From the NCBI GenBank assembly GCA_029204045.2, contig CM055067.1:30578838-30642837 (forward strand): a stretch of 64,000 nucleotides of DNA, in the 5' to 3' direction. A program made the translations under genes and the position numbers. Each line of letters begins with the position of its first letter. The first letter of the stretch is position 1. Shown here piece after piece: positions 33,471-45,081 of the stretch. The notes beneath the pieces were generated by a model that made no database searches, was not told the DNA's origin, and saw only the letters and a list, made by a program, of their open reading frames with translations. Source of the DNA: Tillandsia leiboldiana. Lineage: Eukaryota > Streptophyta > Magnoliopsida > Poales > Bromeliaceae.

Positions 33471-33943
33471 TGGTGCATGTGGGGGAGCCTTGTGGATCGT
33501 GTCCAGTACAGTTGAGACTTGGAATTATACCGGCAGGTGTTACGGTTCTGTGACAGCTCCACGACTTAGATTGAGCACACAGGATGGACCAGTTGGTGCG
33601 GTATCGTGCAACTGCTGATAGTGGAAGGAGATCAGTGACCTTTCCGCGAGTTGGACTAGAGGAGTTCATTTTCACAGATCACCGGGGTATCCTTCATGCA
33701 GCTGTGGCTTCAGCGGTTTAGGGCTAGGTGCTACTTTTGGTTGTTCTTCCTTGTCCTCTGTCCTTTGGGATTCTTGAGGTTTTCCAGCTTTTGGACTCCT
33801 AGCCGTGTGGACTCGCTTCGCGGGATGTGCGTAGCAACTTGGGAGCTGGAGACGGTGTTGATGGATACTTACTTTTGGCTTTGGGACTCCCCTTTTGAGC
33901 CGTGTTAGTTTCGAGGACGAAACTTCCTTTTAGTGGGGGAGGA
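33471..33943 (+). pseudogene. Pol 3' end of element C with polypurine tract
   Basis: The stretch ends with VATWELETVLMDTYFWL (33828-33880), recalling the ATWE-type C-terminus of Tekay/Del pol. TTTCGAGGACGAAAC (33910-33922) and the purine tract AGTGGGGGAGGA at 33932-33943 follow, directly before the 3' LTR. The same signature closes elements D and E. No intact domain remains. Confidence 0.6.
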
Positions 33944-34674
33944 TGTGAGGACCCGAATCCCCACTTAAGAGATTACTGTCGGATTGGTGGCCTTTGGGAG
34001 TGTTTGTGCGCGTGTCGGGCCCAAGAAATGGATTTGTGATGCAATTTGGGATTTAGTTTGCATCACTGGAGGCCAGCGTGGTGTGTTGGTGTTATTTGTG
34101 CGCAATTTGGACACAAGCGATGGACTTCGGGCTTAAAAAGGGATCACGTGGGATATTGGAGGACCCGTCGAGTGTTTAGAAGTGGTTTCGCGCGACGCGG
34201 ATGTCAAAATTGGACTCAGGGCGAAGTTTGGATAAAGGATCACCTCTCCGGATGCCTTCGGCAATTTTTAGAGTTGGAATTTGGAGAAACGGACATCGTT
34301 TTTGGATTCAGCGCGCGAAATCGTTGAGAATGGACTATTTACTTGTTGATTTTGGAGCCCGGTTGACGCGCACTTTTTTTTAGGCTTGTGCGCAAATTTC
34401 GAGGCCAGCACGGATCCCGAGGTACGGCACGGTTTTCGAGGCGGCGCGCGGCTCGAGGCACTGCGGCGTGCTGCGCAAGGCGCGTGGGGCGCGCTGGGAA
34501 CCGCGCCTGCCTTGCGCGGGTCGCGCAGGGGCTGCCACGTGGCGGGCCCCCGTTGGCGCCCGTGCGGGCGAGGGGGACGCGCGCCCGTGTGGCGCCCGGG
34601 GTGTCCCGCGCCTGCGTGTGGCGCGGTGTAACGCGCCCGTGTGGCGCGCGGGATGCCGCGCCTGCATGGCGCGC

Positions 34675-37373
34675 TGTCACGCCCCGGGGGTTCGAATCGC
34701 GCGGAAGAGGAGCCACCGATGCCCCTAATTCAGCCATACATTTTTTTTTTTGTAAACCATTACTCCCCGGCGCGTGTCTAGACCCGCCGCATATACAAAT
34801 TCACTTTGCAAACGGGAAGAGTCTCCTTTGTATATGCACGGCGTCTCAACTACAAAGTGTCTCTCAAGGCGTAACACAGACAGTCTTTAACCACATCAGT
34901 TGGGGTCTCACACACATACAACCAAACAACTCACATGATCTACTAGTATCAACCTAGAACATAGAGGCCGTCGATTTGAAAGGATAAATAATCACAAGGT
35001 TTTGAAAGCGGCATCCACACGATGCCATCGTTTTGGAAAAACTGTTTCAAAGCCACATAAATCCACAGGGTTTTGAAAACGGCACCCACCCGATGCCGAA
35101 TTTTGTGAAAACAGTTCGAAAACACATAAATTCCTCAAGGTTTTAAAATCCGGTGCCCACATGACACCCACGTTTTAAAAGCGGTTTTCGCAAATGGTTT
35201 TCTTTGCTTTTCATTGTTTAAAACGGCCAAGTAAGAAAAGATATAACATTCATTCGCTCATATAGAAAAGGAAAGGACAACATCCACTTCGACCCCACGG
35301 GGGTGCCGCAATCCACAACTAACTAGCATGAGTAATAAAGGAAAGAGGGAAGTAATAGTCACTGTATCTGAAGTCGATCAGTGTCAGAACAGCACTCTCG
35401 CGGCCTCACCGGTGCCCTAGCACTCGCCCCTGGACGAACCTGTCACGGAGTGGGAAGTCAGTGACTAGAAATAGTATGGTAATCGAAAGGCTAAACAAAG
35501 CAAACCACATCACCGGAGCAACTGTCTCACTCCGATACCGCCATCGGTAATCACACCCTGTACCAAAACAAAACCGGGCACCTTTCCCGACCACCGCACC
35601 GAGCCCCTACCCCGGTGTTCCCCGCCGAGCACCTGTCTCGGCCGCCGAGCACCTACCTCGACATCACCGCTCACACCCTCCACCCATGAGGGCCCCCATT
35701 CCTAACGCCACCGTCGCGTGGGGTACACGGGTCAACGTACCACTTTTCCGGAAAAGCATACCCATGCGGTGGCCAAACCGCCGGTGTGCGTGTAGCAAAA
35801 CAAGAGCCTCAGATCGATAGTAAGTAAAATAATATAACAGGGTTAGTACATAAACAGGAGGAGGCTTACTATTCACCTTTGCCCCAAACATACTATTTCT
35901 ATCATTAAATTCCTATTCCCACAATCCCCGGGAATGAACCCACCTCGTGTGTGTCGTCCCGCGCTCGACTCGTCCGCGTCTGAACGCCCGTCGCCAACGA
36001 CGTCCCGCACTCCTGAAGGTACAAGGGCATGTCAAGACTAAGGAAAATGAAAACCACACCGACACCAAACAGGACCCAGACGATGGACGCAACCCTGGAC
36101 TTCGTGCGGCGGAGTCCCCCGCACGGCACCAACCCGTGCGGTGCGCCCTTCGTCTGCGCATCGCCCCAACGGCCCCGACCCGTTGCGGCGGACAGACGGC
36201 GCGCTTGCCGCGTGGTGTGCGGCCTGCGGGTGGCCCGCGCGGCCCCAGCCCGTGCGGTGCCCTCCCGCGGGCAGTGCCCGCGCGGCGCGCCCGTCTCGAG
36301 GCGCCCCGCCTGCAGGCGGCCCGCGCGGCATCTGCCCGCGCGGTGCCTGCCTGCTGGCGGGTGCCCGCGCAGCGCGCCTGCCGCGCGGCGCCCCGACTGC
36401 AGGAGGCCCGCGCGGCCCCTGCCCGCGCGGTGCATGCCTGCGGGCTGGTGCCTGCGCAGCGCGCCTGCCGCGCGGCGCCCCGCCTGCAGGCGGCCCGCGC
36501 GGCCCCTGCCCGCGCAGCGCGCCTGCCGCGAGGAGCCCCGCCTGCAGGCGGCCCGCGCGGCCCCTGCCCGCGCGGTGCCTGCCTGCGGGCGGGTGCCCGC
36601 GCAGCGCGCCTGGCGCGTGGCACCCCGCCTGCAGGCGGCCCGCGCGGCTCCAGCCCGCGCGGTGCCAGCCTGCGGGTGGTGCCCGTGCGGCGCGCCTGCC
36701 GCGCGGTGCCCCACTGGCAGGCGGCCCGCGCGGCGGCGGCGGCGGCGGCGGCGGCGGCCCCGATCGCCCCAACCCCAAACCACGAACGTCCCCCCTCAAA
36801 AATTACAAAATCAAGAACTCTTAAAAATGTACCTTGATTCGCGAGGGAAAGAGGAGGAAGAGAGATTGCCCGCCTTCGCCCGAAGATCCCCGAAGAGTTT
36901 TGCGCCGCACCTTGGATCGCAAACGGGGAAAACTAGGGTTCCTCTTCCTTGCTCGAACGTTCAAAACGTATAGGGGGTGGGAAACCCTAGTTCTGCACGC
37001 CTTTAAATCAACTCGTCTGACCTAACACAATCGGGTCAAACCGAGTGTTAAAACCCCCAACATTCTAGGTCACTAGCCAGCCTAAAGGGGATTAAAAGGG
37101 AGGGTCTGGATTACCTCGGAAGTCGTACAAGTCGCCTGTGCGGATCTCGGAGCGCCTACGGGGGGTCCGAACTTCAAAAATTAATTCTGATCAAACCGGA
37201 AGTCAGAAACTGAAATCGATCGCGCCCTCGCACTCCGTTACACGAGCTCTACCGCCTAAAATTATTCGCGGGCCCCAACGGTCTGTCCGGAAAAACACCA
37301 AAAATAAGGCCCTCGGTCGGACATTACAAGAAGAGGGATGACGAGAAGAGTTAAAGAAAGGCCGGGTCTTACA
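34675..37373 (-). mobile_element. Solo LTR of gypsy family F, minus strand
   Basis: On the minus strand it begins TGTAAGACCCGG at 37373 and ends GGGGCGTGACA at 34675. Perfect duplications CGCGC are at 34670-34674 and 37374-37378. It is 2699 bp with no interior. It is related to family B, sharing the segment around GCGGTTTGGCCACCGCATGG. A GC-rich block with repeated CCCGCGCGGCCCC-type units fills 36120-36760, and a perfect 11-bp stem lies at 34789-34837. Confidence 0.92.
34789..34837 (-). other. Terminal hairpin of the F LTR
   Basis: GCATATACAAA (34789-34799) pairs perfectly with TTTGTATATGC (34827-34837). In family B the homologous stem is CACATACAAA with TTTGTATGTG, so a base pair has changed on both sides. 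Confidence 0.6.
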
Positions 37374-37821
37374 CGCGCGGTGACGCGCACCACGTGGCGA
37401 AGGGGGGCGCGCGTTGTGCCTGGTGCGCGCGCACCTGTGCTGTGGACCGCCAGCCGGCGGGCCCTCATTGGAGGGCCCGTGGACCGGGTTCATGGGAGCC
37501 CCCCTCTCCCTTTTCTTCTTTTTCTCCTCTTCTTCTTCTTCCTTCTCCTCCCCGCACACCATTTCTCCTCCCTTTTCTTTTCTTTCTTCTCCAACCGAGC
37601 GCGGGAGGGTGTGAGGGAGGAATTTTGGGGGGGTGCGGCGGCGCGCCGTGGACCTCGCGGAGCGCGCGAGGTGTTCCAAGGAGGCGGTTGGGCGGCGCGA
37701 CGCGGTCGTGGTAGGTCCCGCGCCTTAATTTTACGGTGTTTTTGGCACAGTTTTGGGGCGTTCTTTTGGACGTTGGATTTGACCCCTTACTCTTTGTGTG
37801 TTAGGGACAGTGTTGTACTGC

Positions 37822-38068
37822 TCCGTTTTACGTGCGGACACCGTTTTGTGTGCGGATTCTGGCACCGTGCTCCGTTTTGTGTGCGGACTCCGGCACCGTG
37901 CACCGTTTTGTGTACGGACTCCGGCATCGTGCTCCGTTTTGCGTGCGGACTCCGGCGGCGTGCTCCATTTTGCGTGCGGACTCCGTTTTACGTGCGGACT
38001 CTGGCACCGTGCTCCGTTGTGCGTGCGGACTCCGGTGGCATGCTCTGTTTTGCGTGCGGACTCCGGTG
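37822..38068 (+). repeat. 31-bp tandem repeats in the C 3' LTR
   Basis: Same repeat as 26962-27104, with more units and some truncated ones. The length difference between the two LTRs of a young element shows that the array changes quickly. Confidence 0.8.
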
Positions 38069-39005
38069 GAGGTAGGGAATCGCGTGGACGCCAATTGCAA
38101 GTGTCGACAAGCAATTGGTGGCTAACCGAGGTAGGTTGGAATTTCTTCGAGATTTATGGAATGCCCTTTAAAGCTATTGAATGCATGTTGATCATGTTTA
38201 GCTTACTATTTATATAGCTGGTAAATCTGATAGTTGCCCAGAAAACTGTAGAAAGATCTAGGGATGACATGACACTAGACTGCATGTTTAGTTGACATTA
38301 GATTGGCATCTGAACCGTTTTAAAAATCGGCGGACCGGTTTTTATGAAATTGAGACTCTAAAAATAGTTTTGGATATTTGTGAGCTTCCAGAGGGTTTGA
38401 GTAGGTTCAGGATGCATGTATCCTCGTGCCAGGAGGCCGAGTGGATTCTTAGAGCATTGTGAGATGACTTTCTAGTGTCATGTGAGAGTTTTAGCATTTT
38501 CCAGTTCGGGGGCGGAAGCTATGGGCGGCTATGCCTACGGCCTGTTCTTGTTTGATAGGGTTGTAGGTGGCAGTCGTTCAGAATTTCCAGGCCTCCCGTG
38601 TGAGAGATTGAGAACTTATTCCCTGATTGATTTACTCTAGATCATGGATCGTGTTCTGATTTAGTGGTGGAGATGGTTCTCCGGCTTGATTTCGAGAGAT
38701 TGGGCTCTGGCAGATTGGGTCGTGGAGGGTTCCCGACTTAGCCAGGGATGTGCATTATCAGATTGGGTCGTTGAGGGTTCTCCGACATAGCTATGACAGG
38801 GTTTGGCATTTCCTGATCCAGTCGAGGAGGGTTCCCGACTGTGATGTGATATCTGGTATTGAGTATCCGATCTGTTTGATCGTGGATCACAGCTTGCATG
38901 TGCCATTTATGAGATAGTTGAGACAGACTAGATATTAGAGCTCGGTGGGGTCGCTCCTCTCGAGTACGCTCCGGATGCGTGATGATGATTGAGATGGACC
39001 GACTA

Positions 39006-39261
39006 GGATGCCCCACATGCAGTGGGCAGGTGCGTTCGTAGTAGTCGGCGGGACGCCCCACGTGGAGTGGGCAGGTGCGTCCATAGTAGTCGGTAGGACG
39101 CCCCACGTGGAGTGGGCAGGTGCGTCCATAGTAGTCAGTAGGACGCCCCACACGCAGTGGTTAGGTGCGTTCGTAGTAGTCGGCGGGACGCCCCACGTAG
39201 AGTGGGCAGGTGCATCCATAGTAGTCAGTAGGACGCCCCACGTAGAGTGGGCAGGTGCGTT
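39006..39261 (+). repeat. 45-bp tandem repeats in the C 3' LTR
   Basis: Six units, same order and almost the same sequence as 29634-29889; one visible difference is GCATCC for GCGTCC at 39211. Confidence 0.88.
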
Positions 39262-39916
39262 CCTAGACGACAGGCGCGGGCTTGACTGGGCCAGTTTTGG
39301 ACAGTCGTTGAGATTTGGGTTTTGAGAGCACCTTGTGTGCGAGTGGTGTATAGCTGCTCTTAGATGAGTTTTCCTTTGAGCATGATACTTGAGGCATTTA
39401 GTAGTGAGGGAGTATGCATAGCAGGTTCATAGTAGAGATTTACATGAGCAGTATGTTGAGACATTTAGTTGTAGCTCTTTTCCTGCTTTTCCTTATCTAT
39501 CTATCTATCTATCTGTTTTGCCTCCAGTAGACTTAGTGGGCATACCGTGGATATTGGGACGGTACCCACTGAGATATGCCTTCTGCAGTAGATCTCACAC
39601 CCGCTGCGGTGACAGGTCGAGGCAGCTGTTCCGGCTTGGTTCGCGCGGAGAAAGCAGATCGAGGTGAGGACGCAGCCGATTAGTTCCTTACCAGGATTGA
39701 GAGTCTGAGGTAGATGTACCCGGTGTATTTTATGACTCCACTTTTGTACTGGACTTTCTGAGAGACTTGTGAGGATTGTATTTATTTTTCATAGCTTGTC
39801 AGACTATGTATTGAGGACTTTCATTTATCCAGATGTTCAGTTGATTTCTATAGCTATTAGTTCTTTTTCAGCTCTGATACATGTTAGCTATAGATCTTTT
39901 GCAGGATAGACGTTTC

Positions 39917-39981
39917 GTCTGTGCGGCAGTTTCCGCACAGACGGCGGATCTGTTGGCGAGCCCGGGTCGCAGTTTCGACCC
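39917..39981 (+). other. Tandem terminal hairpins of the C 3' LTR
   Basis: GTCTGTGCGG (39917-39926) pairs with CCGCACAGAC (39933-39942) around the loop CAGTTT. GGGTCG (39964-39969) pairs with CGACCC (39976-39981), also around CAGTTT. Confidence 0.7.
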
Positions 39982-40032
39982 CGGGGCGTGACACCTTGCT
40001 CTTATGTGTGTTAGGGACCGTGTTGTTCTGCA

Positions 40033-40318
40033 CCGTTTTGCGTGCGGACTCCGATAGTGTGCTCCGTTTTGCGTCCGGACTCCGTTTTGCGTGCGGATTC
40101 TGGCACCGTGCTCCGTTTTGCGTGCGGACTCCGGCGGCGTGCTCCGTTTTGCGTGCGAACTCCGTTTTGTGTGCGGATTCCGGCACCGTGCTCCGTTTTG
40201 TGTGCGGATTCCGGCACCGTGCTCCGTTTTGCGTGCGGACTCCGGCGGCTTGCTCCGTTTTGCATGCGGACTCCGTTTTGCGTGCGGACTCCGGCAGCAG
40301 GCATCGTTTTGCGTGCGG
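40033..40318 (+). repeat. 31-bp tandem repeats in the old solo C LTR
   Basis: Units of the CTCCGTTTTGCGTGCGGACT type, some shortened. Third version of the array in family C. Confidence 0.78.
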
Positions 40319-42622
40319 ACCACGTGGAGGCAAGGTAATCGCGCGGAGCCCAATTGCAAGTGTCTACGAGCAATTGGTGGCGAACCGAGGTGGGTTGGTT
40401 TTTCTCTCCAAGTCTGCGGACTTCCTTCTAATTCTATTATGATAGGATTCAGCATGCTAGAATAAGTGTTTTATTGGAACCTTGACTAGCACCCCTGTCA
40501 TATGTTGCATGTGTTTAACCAGATCAATAGAGAACCTTAATCTGGGCTAGGTTCTTTTATGCTTTAGACATCCCACACATTGCATTTCTTTCTGGACATA
40601 GAGTTCCTCGCCCGGGTAGTAGGTCGAGTGGTCAGGACATTGTGGGACGTGTGTTGCACTCGGGCCTGGGGGCTGAGTGGGGTCTGGTAGCTGTGTTAGG
40701 CCAGTGTTAGTGTTTTGGGGAACCGTTTTGGGTAAACGGTGGTCCCGGATCTTTGGGTATTTCTCTGTTTTGGTCTTCACCACCACGTTGTGATCGTGGT
40801 GCACGTGTGTTATCAGGACCTTAAACCCAGAACGTTTTTGGACACTCATGATTTTAGTAAACCAGTATTTTCCTTCCGAATTTCTAGGGGTCGTCGGAGC
40901 CTGTTCTTGTTTGATTGGGCGTCGGCATCAACCCTTGGGAGTTCGGAAAATAAACTTGTTTTTAACTGATTTTTCAAGAACTAAAATCTATAAAAGTTGG
41001 TTTTCTCAATTCAAGACGGTTTTCAAAAAAGGGGCAATTTTATCCTCACCCCAAGGGGGTTAAGTGGAAATGATATTTTATAATAAAGGTCATCTTTTCT
41101 CCTAAATTTCCTCACCCGACCGGGGTGAGTGATCTGGGTTTCCCGGGGTTTTCGGACCCTTCGCGGTTCTGGCTGTTGAGAGTCTCCAGCCCGTGAGTTT
41201 GGTGTGTTGAGTTGGTTTCCCACTTTAACCGAGAGGGGCCGAATCCCTGAATGGTAAAGGATCGAGAACGTCGATAGGCTAAGCCTAGAGTCTGTTCTTG
41301 TTTGATTGGGGTTCTAGGCACCGGCCTATCGGATTCTCGGACCTTTGCTGCGTCAGTCGGTTCTTCTCGTCTATGAGTGGGGTGTCTTTTTGGGAGCCGT
41401 TTGGAGTGACAGCGGTCCCAGCTGTGTTGTACCTTCTTTTAGTGGGTTAGTGTTGTGAGATCGAGTCGTGGAGGTTTCCTGACTTAGCCATGGGTTATGC
41501 ATTATCAGATTGAGTCGTTGAGGGTTCTCCGACATAGCTTTGAGATTGTGTGGGCATTTCCTGATCGACTCGTGGAGTCTTTCTCCGACTGAGTTATGCT
41601 AGTTGAGCATTGAGTTCCGATCTGTTTGATCGTGGATTATAGCCTGCTGAGCCTGGGATTTTATGCCAGTTGTGAGATACTTGAGTTCGCGGGGTCGCTC
41701 CCTGCGAGCTACGCTCCGGATGCGATGATGATACCGAGCCTGACGAGGCTGCGATGTGGTTACTGAGATAGTCCTTGAGGGACACCCTACGTAAGACCAA
41801 GCCCTGTTTGGGCATGAGTGGCAGTAGATGAGCGCAGGTTTGACTTGACTGGTCCAAAGAGGGACAGTCATTGAGATTGGGTGATATGTGAAAGTGAGTT
41901 TCACAGCATGTTCATAGTAGAGTTTTCCCTTGAGCATAGTACTTATGACATATTGTCAGTAGTGAGTGGATGCATACCATCATCTGTGTTCTTTTTCCCA
42001 TTGAGCATAGTAGATAGAGGCATGATAGCTGTAGGTACTTTTCCAGCTTACTTTTCTTTATTACAGTCTTTTTCTGTTATCTTATGCCTCTAGTAGACTT
42101 AGTGGGCAGACCGTGGGTCTTGGAGACGGTACCCACTGAGAACTACTGTAGGATGTAGTTCTCACACCCTCTGTCGGTGACAGGTTGCTGAGGCTTTTTC
42201 TTCCGTTCCTGCCCGAGCTGGCTCGACGGACCGAGGACAGGGACTCGCGAGATAGTTCCCTACCAGCATAGTTCCTTTAGAGTGAGGTAGATGTACCATC
42301 CCGGACTGTGGGATTCTCTGGTTATTGTTATATTTCTAGTTTTTAGTTATCTCACTTTTTGGATTCGTAGATGTTGTATAGGTGGATTTTTATTTGTATC
42401 TGACCTTGTATTATTCAGGTATTTGGGGAGATGGACTTTGTATTTATTTTCAGCTTTGTATTAGTTTGATTTTATCTTACAGCTTCATTTTTCCGCTCTG
42501 ATATCTGTGTAGCTGTAGTTCTATCTTTTGCAGGTTAGACGCTTTGTCGGTGCGGGGCATCCCGTGTCGACGGCGGATCTGTTGGCGAGCACGGGTCGCA
42601 GTTTCGACCCCGGGGCGTGACA

Positions 42623-42687
42623 CGCGCAGTTCAGCAACTGCGTAAACTCTTTGACACAAGGAGACTCTCAAGTAATCTCTCCATCAC
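42623..42687 (-). pseudogene. gag: Sliver of element E gag between two insertions
   Basis: The 65 bp align on the minus strand with 32828-32888 of element C (GGAGAGACTATTTGAGAG and TGCAGTGGTCGAACTGCGCG in C). They join gag sequence at 24760 on one side and 60793 on the other. Confidence 0.65.
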
Positions 42688-43344
42688 TGTAGAACACCGG
42701 GTTTTGGATGACGCACCGACCTTGCAGGATGGTGCGGTGCGGAGGAATTTGCCTTGGATGTGTCCCATTTGTGTTTGCAGAGGAGTTCGGGTTGATTTGG
42801 ATCCCCGCGGAAGCCTCTGCTTGTTTCGGGCTTTGTACGCGTTAGGTGACTGGTACGGGAAGCGCCGACACCGCTATGGGTTGCAGAAAATTGGGAAACA
42901 CTTGGAGCAGGTGTATTTACTGTTTACAGCGAGGTTCGGGAGGTTCCGGACTGGCGCGGAGGACCCGGAGGCAAAAAGTGAGTCGGAACTGGCATTTTTT
43001 GGAGCCGGTATTTGATTTGAGCACCCCGACTCAACGGTCGAGCTTTTTGAGGAGAAAAAGCTGTGGACACGCGTACTTTTGATTTACAGCGAGGTTCGGG
43101 AGGTTCCGGACTGGCGCGGAGGACCCGGAGGCAAAAAGTGAGTCGGAACTGGCATTTTTGGAGCCGGTATTTGATTTGAGCACCCCGACTCAACGGTCGA
43201 GCTTTTTGAAGAGAAAAAGCTGTGAGCGCGTGTACTTTGGAATTACAGCGGAGCTCGGGAGGTTCCGGGCAGCGGCGGAGAGCCCGAAGACCAAAAGTGA
43301 GTTGGAGTTGGGTTTTGAAATTAAATTAATTAAGTTAATTAATT

Positions 43345-43384
43345 TATATAAAGCTGTTGCTTTATAAACCCCCCCCCCCCCCCC
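43345..43384 (+). promoter_or_regulatory. Candidate D promoter with TATA motifs and C-run
   Basis: TATATAAA (43345-43352) and TTTATAAA (43361-43368) lie in an A/T-rich island just before a run of 16-17 C and a purine-rich leader. The 3' LTR repeats this at 57173-57210 with a shorter C-run. Confidence 0.5.
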
Positions 43385-43689
43385 TCCACCTCTGTAGCAA
43401 AGAGAAAAAGGAAAAGAGAAAGAATGATAGGAAAGGAAAAGAGAAGAAGGAAGAAGAAGATGGAGGAATTGGAGAGGGTTCTTGAGCTTTTCTTCCCCGA
43501 GCGAGGGCGTGGAGCCGAGCGAGGACCGGCGTGCCGCGAGGAGGTTGGTTTATTTTATTTTATTTCATTCTTTTCACTCTTTTCTTCTCCCCGGTGGCCG
43601 GAGCCTTGCGGCTAGTCGTCCGGCGCGTGGCCGGGGGAGGCGCTTGGGCGCCGCGCGCAGCTGCGCCCTGCTGCCAAGGTGGGACAGCA

Positions 43690-44604
43690 GGGCGCCGGGC
43701 TGCACAGGGGCGGCATGGTGCCGCGCGGCCCTGCAGGCTGCGCGCTGGGCGCGCGGCACTGCAGGGGTGCCGCGCGGGCATCCCCTGTGCCGCGCGGCCC
43801 TGGCGGGCCGCGCGGGGCGCGCGGCCCTGCAGGGGTGCCGCGCGGGCAGCCCCTGTGCCGCGCGGCCTTGCAGGCCGCGCGGGGCGCGCGGCACTGTAAG
43901 GTGCCGCGCGGGCGGCCTTGGGGCCGCGCGGCCCTGCAGGCCGCGCGCTGGGCGCGCGGCACTGCAGGGGTGCCGCGCGGGCAACCCCTGTGCCGCGCGA
44001 CCTTGCAGGCCGCGCGCTGTGCGCGCGGCACTGCAAGGTGCCGCGCGGGCCTGCGGGCCGCGCCCGTGGGCGCGTGGCCCTGCAGGGGGCCCCGCGCGGG
44101 CGGCCCTGTGCCGCGCGGGCCCGCGGGCCGCGCCCGTGGGCGCGCGGCCCTGCGGGGGGCCCCGCGCGGGCGGCCCTGTGCCGCGCCGGCCTGCGGGCCG
44201 CGACCGTGGGCGCGCGGCCCTGCAGGGAGCCCCGCGCGGGCGGCCCTGTGCCGCGCGGGCCCGCGGGCCGCGCCCGTGGGCGCGCGGCCCTGCGGGGGCC
44301 ACGCGCGGGCGGCCCTGCGCCGCGCGGGCCTGCAGGCCGCGCCCTTGGGCGCGCGGCGCTGCAGGGGCCCCGCGCGGGCGGCCTTGTGCCGCGCGGGCCT
44401 GCAGGCCGCGCCCTTGGGCTCGCGGCCCTGCAGGGGCCCCGCGCGGGCGGCCCTGTGCCGCGCGGGCCTGCAGGCCGCGCCCTTGGGCGCGCGGCGCTGC
44501 AGGGGCCCCGCGCGGGCGGCCTTGTGCCGCGCGGGCCTGCAGGCCGCGCCCTTGGGCGCGCGGCGCTGCAGGGGCCCCGCGCGGGCGGCCTTGTGCCGCG
44601 CGGG
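43690..44604 (+). repeat. GC-rich tandem array of the D 5' LTR, first part
   Basis: From about 44040 the unit is 69 bp and includes GCCTGCAGGCCGCGCCC, GGGCGCGCGGC and CTGCAGGGGCCCCGCGCGGG. Earlier units are shorter and diverged. The array is cut at 44604 by the reversed D LTR and continues at 48526. Both strands show long open frames because the period is 3 x 23. Confidence 0.9.
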
Positions 44605-45047
44605 TGTCACGCCCCGGGGTCGAACTGCGACCCGGGCTCGCCAACAGATCCGCCGTCTGTACGGAAACTGCCGTACAGACGAAGCGTCTAACCTGCAAAA
44701 GAGATCTAAAGCTAACAAGTATCAGAGCTGAAAGGAAGCTGAAACACAAAGCGGTGAAAAGTCCAAGTACACCAGTCCACTAGCACCCCCAACATAAGTA
44801 CAAAAGTGGAAACTGAAAAGTACAAGAGACACTACACCGACACCACCGACTCGGGTAGGAGCTAGCCAGCCACGCGCAAACCTCGGTCAGAAAGCTCCGA
44901 ATGAGCCAAACCTGGAACGGTCGCCTCAGGAACACCTGTCATCACAGCGGGTGTGAGATCTACTGCAACAGTCAGATCTCAGTGGGCACCAAAACTAACC
45001 CCACGGTACACCCACTCAGTCTGCTGGAGACAAAAACACAGATAGAC

Positions 45048-45081
<34 letters not shown>

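Larger units (their letters stand above)
25791..39993 (+). mobile_element. Complete gypsy element C, without intact genes
   Basis: LTRs at 25791-30621 and 33944-39993 flank a 3.3-kb interior, with perfect duplications CCTTG at 25786-25790 and 39994-39998. The primer site TGGTATCAGAGC and the terminal GTGGGGGAGGA before the 3' LTR are intact. The interior has only decayed gag and RT pieces. The two LTRs are nearly identical: I counted about five differences over about 880 bp (29021-29900 against 38397-39275). A young element without genes suggests mobilisation in trans. It landed in a solo LTR of its own family. Confidence 0.93.
33944..39993 (+). repeat. 3' LTR of element C (interrupted by a solo F LTR)
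   Basis: Starts TGTGAGGACCC and ends GGGGCGTGACA; about 3.35 kb after removing the F LTR. It matches the 5' LTR feature by feature, with a longer 31-bp array (37822-38068), a nearly identical 45-bp array (39006-39261) and tandem terminal hairpins (39917-39981). Confidence 0.93.
24761..42622 (+). mobile_element. Old solo LTR of gypsy family C, split by a full C element
   Basis: The LTR starts TGTGAGGACCC at 24761 and ends GGGGCGTGACA at 42622, with perfect duplications CGCGC at 24756-24760 and 42623-42627. Its two parts, 24761-25790 and 39994-42622, join to about 3.66 kb. It is visibly diverged from the LTRs of the nested C element (for example the array of 45-bp repeats is absent), so it is older. 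It interrupts the gag of element E. Confidence 0.92.

Noticed and set aside
35905..36973. Frames of 230-310 codons in a GC-rich block
   Set aside because: The block lies in the solo F LTR and consists of repeated CCCGCGCGGCCCC-like pieces; overlapping frames on both strands show the same low-complexity composition.
34670..37378. A link between the identical target duplications CGCGC of the F LTR and of the old C LTR
   Set aside because: The sites are in different hosts (C LTR and E gag) and CGCGC is common in this GC-rich sequence, so coincidence is sufficient.
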